Positions 6,653-6,813 of a stretch of DNA of 6,813 nucleotides are shown here, piece by piece (positions within the stretch are counted from its first letter, which is position 1; each line of letters opens with the position of its first letter). Position numbers and translations under genes: made by a program. Source of the stretch: Thermoguttaceae bacterium (GTDB lineage: Bacteria; Planctomycetota; Planctomycetia; Pirellulales; Thermoguttaceae); NCBI GenBank assembly GCA_024653385.1, contig JANLFZ010000339.1, forward strand, positions 1-6,813, read 5' to 3'. The notes beneath the pieces are model-generated. The model was not told where the DNA came from and made no database searches. It worked only from the letters and a program-made list of their open reading frames with translations.

Positions 6653-6813
6653 GTTGGCCGCCCAGCGCGCGCCGTACCCCGGCGCCGTGCTCTCGCCGGT
6701 CTTCGCCAGGATCGAGGCATAGACGAACGTCCATGCACCCGTGTCGGGAAGGTCGCGGCGCCGACCTCGACTGGTCGAAACCGCCTAGGCATCCGACGGT
6801 ATTCGAGATCGTG
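6653..6813 (-). pseudogene. Upstream coding remnant of the phosphatase-like gene, with apparent frame switch
   Basis: In the frame of the phosphatase-like gene, 6653 to about 6748 reads as real protein (PDTGAWTFVYASILAKTGES then YGARWAANV) with strongly G/C third positions. Beyond about 6750 that frame turns into Arg/Ser-rich text and stops at 6785-6787. A different minus-strand frame, open to the window edge, then looks coding: residues TISNTVGCLGGFDQSRSAP, encoded from about 6812 down to 6756. The simplest reading is one gene whose frame changes at about 6745-6760 through a deletion or indel. The true start lies outside the window. The coding nature of the outer part is judged only by composition and is less certain. 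Confidence 0.45.

Noticed and set aside
5913..6734. A 273-codon minus-strand frame longer than the phosphatase-like frame
   Set aside because: It is a shifted frame of the same region with Arg/Pro/His-rich text. The metal-binding motifs (DCAHYG, PDHGR, HHSDF) are only in the 5990-6652 frame.

Overview
The window looks like a chromosomal piece of a high-GC, Gram-negative-type bacterium, most likely a member of the Planctomycetota or a close relative. This rests on the gene types: a secreted pectate-lyase-like beta-helix protein, a secreted TIM-barrel 'glycosyl-hydrolase-like' protein, and an alkaline-phosphatase-superfamily protein, all of styles common in that phylum. The tRNA gene also lacks an encoded CCA. 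No marker gene settles the phylum, so this is an inference.

Layout from left to right. A tRNA-Arg(ACG) gene lies at 66-139, with a plausible sigma70-type promoter just upstream. About 390 bp without a recognisable gene follow. On the minus strand, a flavoredoxin-type flavin reductase (534-907) is broken: its first 21 residues and last 103 residues are both recognisable but lie in different frames, and the middle of the protein is missing. Upstream of it on the same strand is an intact, large secreted right-handed beta-helix protein (946-3258). A 218-bp divergent intergenic region (3259-3476) separates this from a plus-strand gene pair. The pair is a secreted TIM-barrel glycosidase-like protein (3477-5066) and, 17 bp downstream behind a near-perfect Shine-Dalgarno, a 291-residue protein of unknown function (5084-5959) that looks mostly beta-stranded. 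Converging on it from the right is the C-terminal metal-binding half of an alkaline-phosphatase/phosphodiesterase superfamily protein (5990 to at least about 6750, minus strand). The end of this gene nearest the window edge also shows a frame switch.

The central beta-helix, TIM-barrel and beta-protein block is best read as a small carbohydrate-active locus with two exported proteins of enzyme-like fold transcribed divergently. Substrate and reaction cannot be deduced from the sequence. The most concrete anomalies are two independent disruptions of otherwise recognisable genes within 6.8 kb, one certain and one probable. They indicate either real gene decay by deletion or errors in the assembly.
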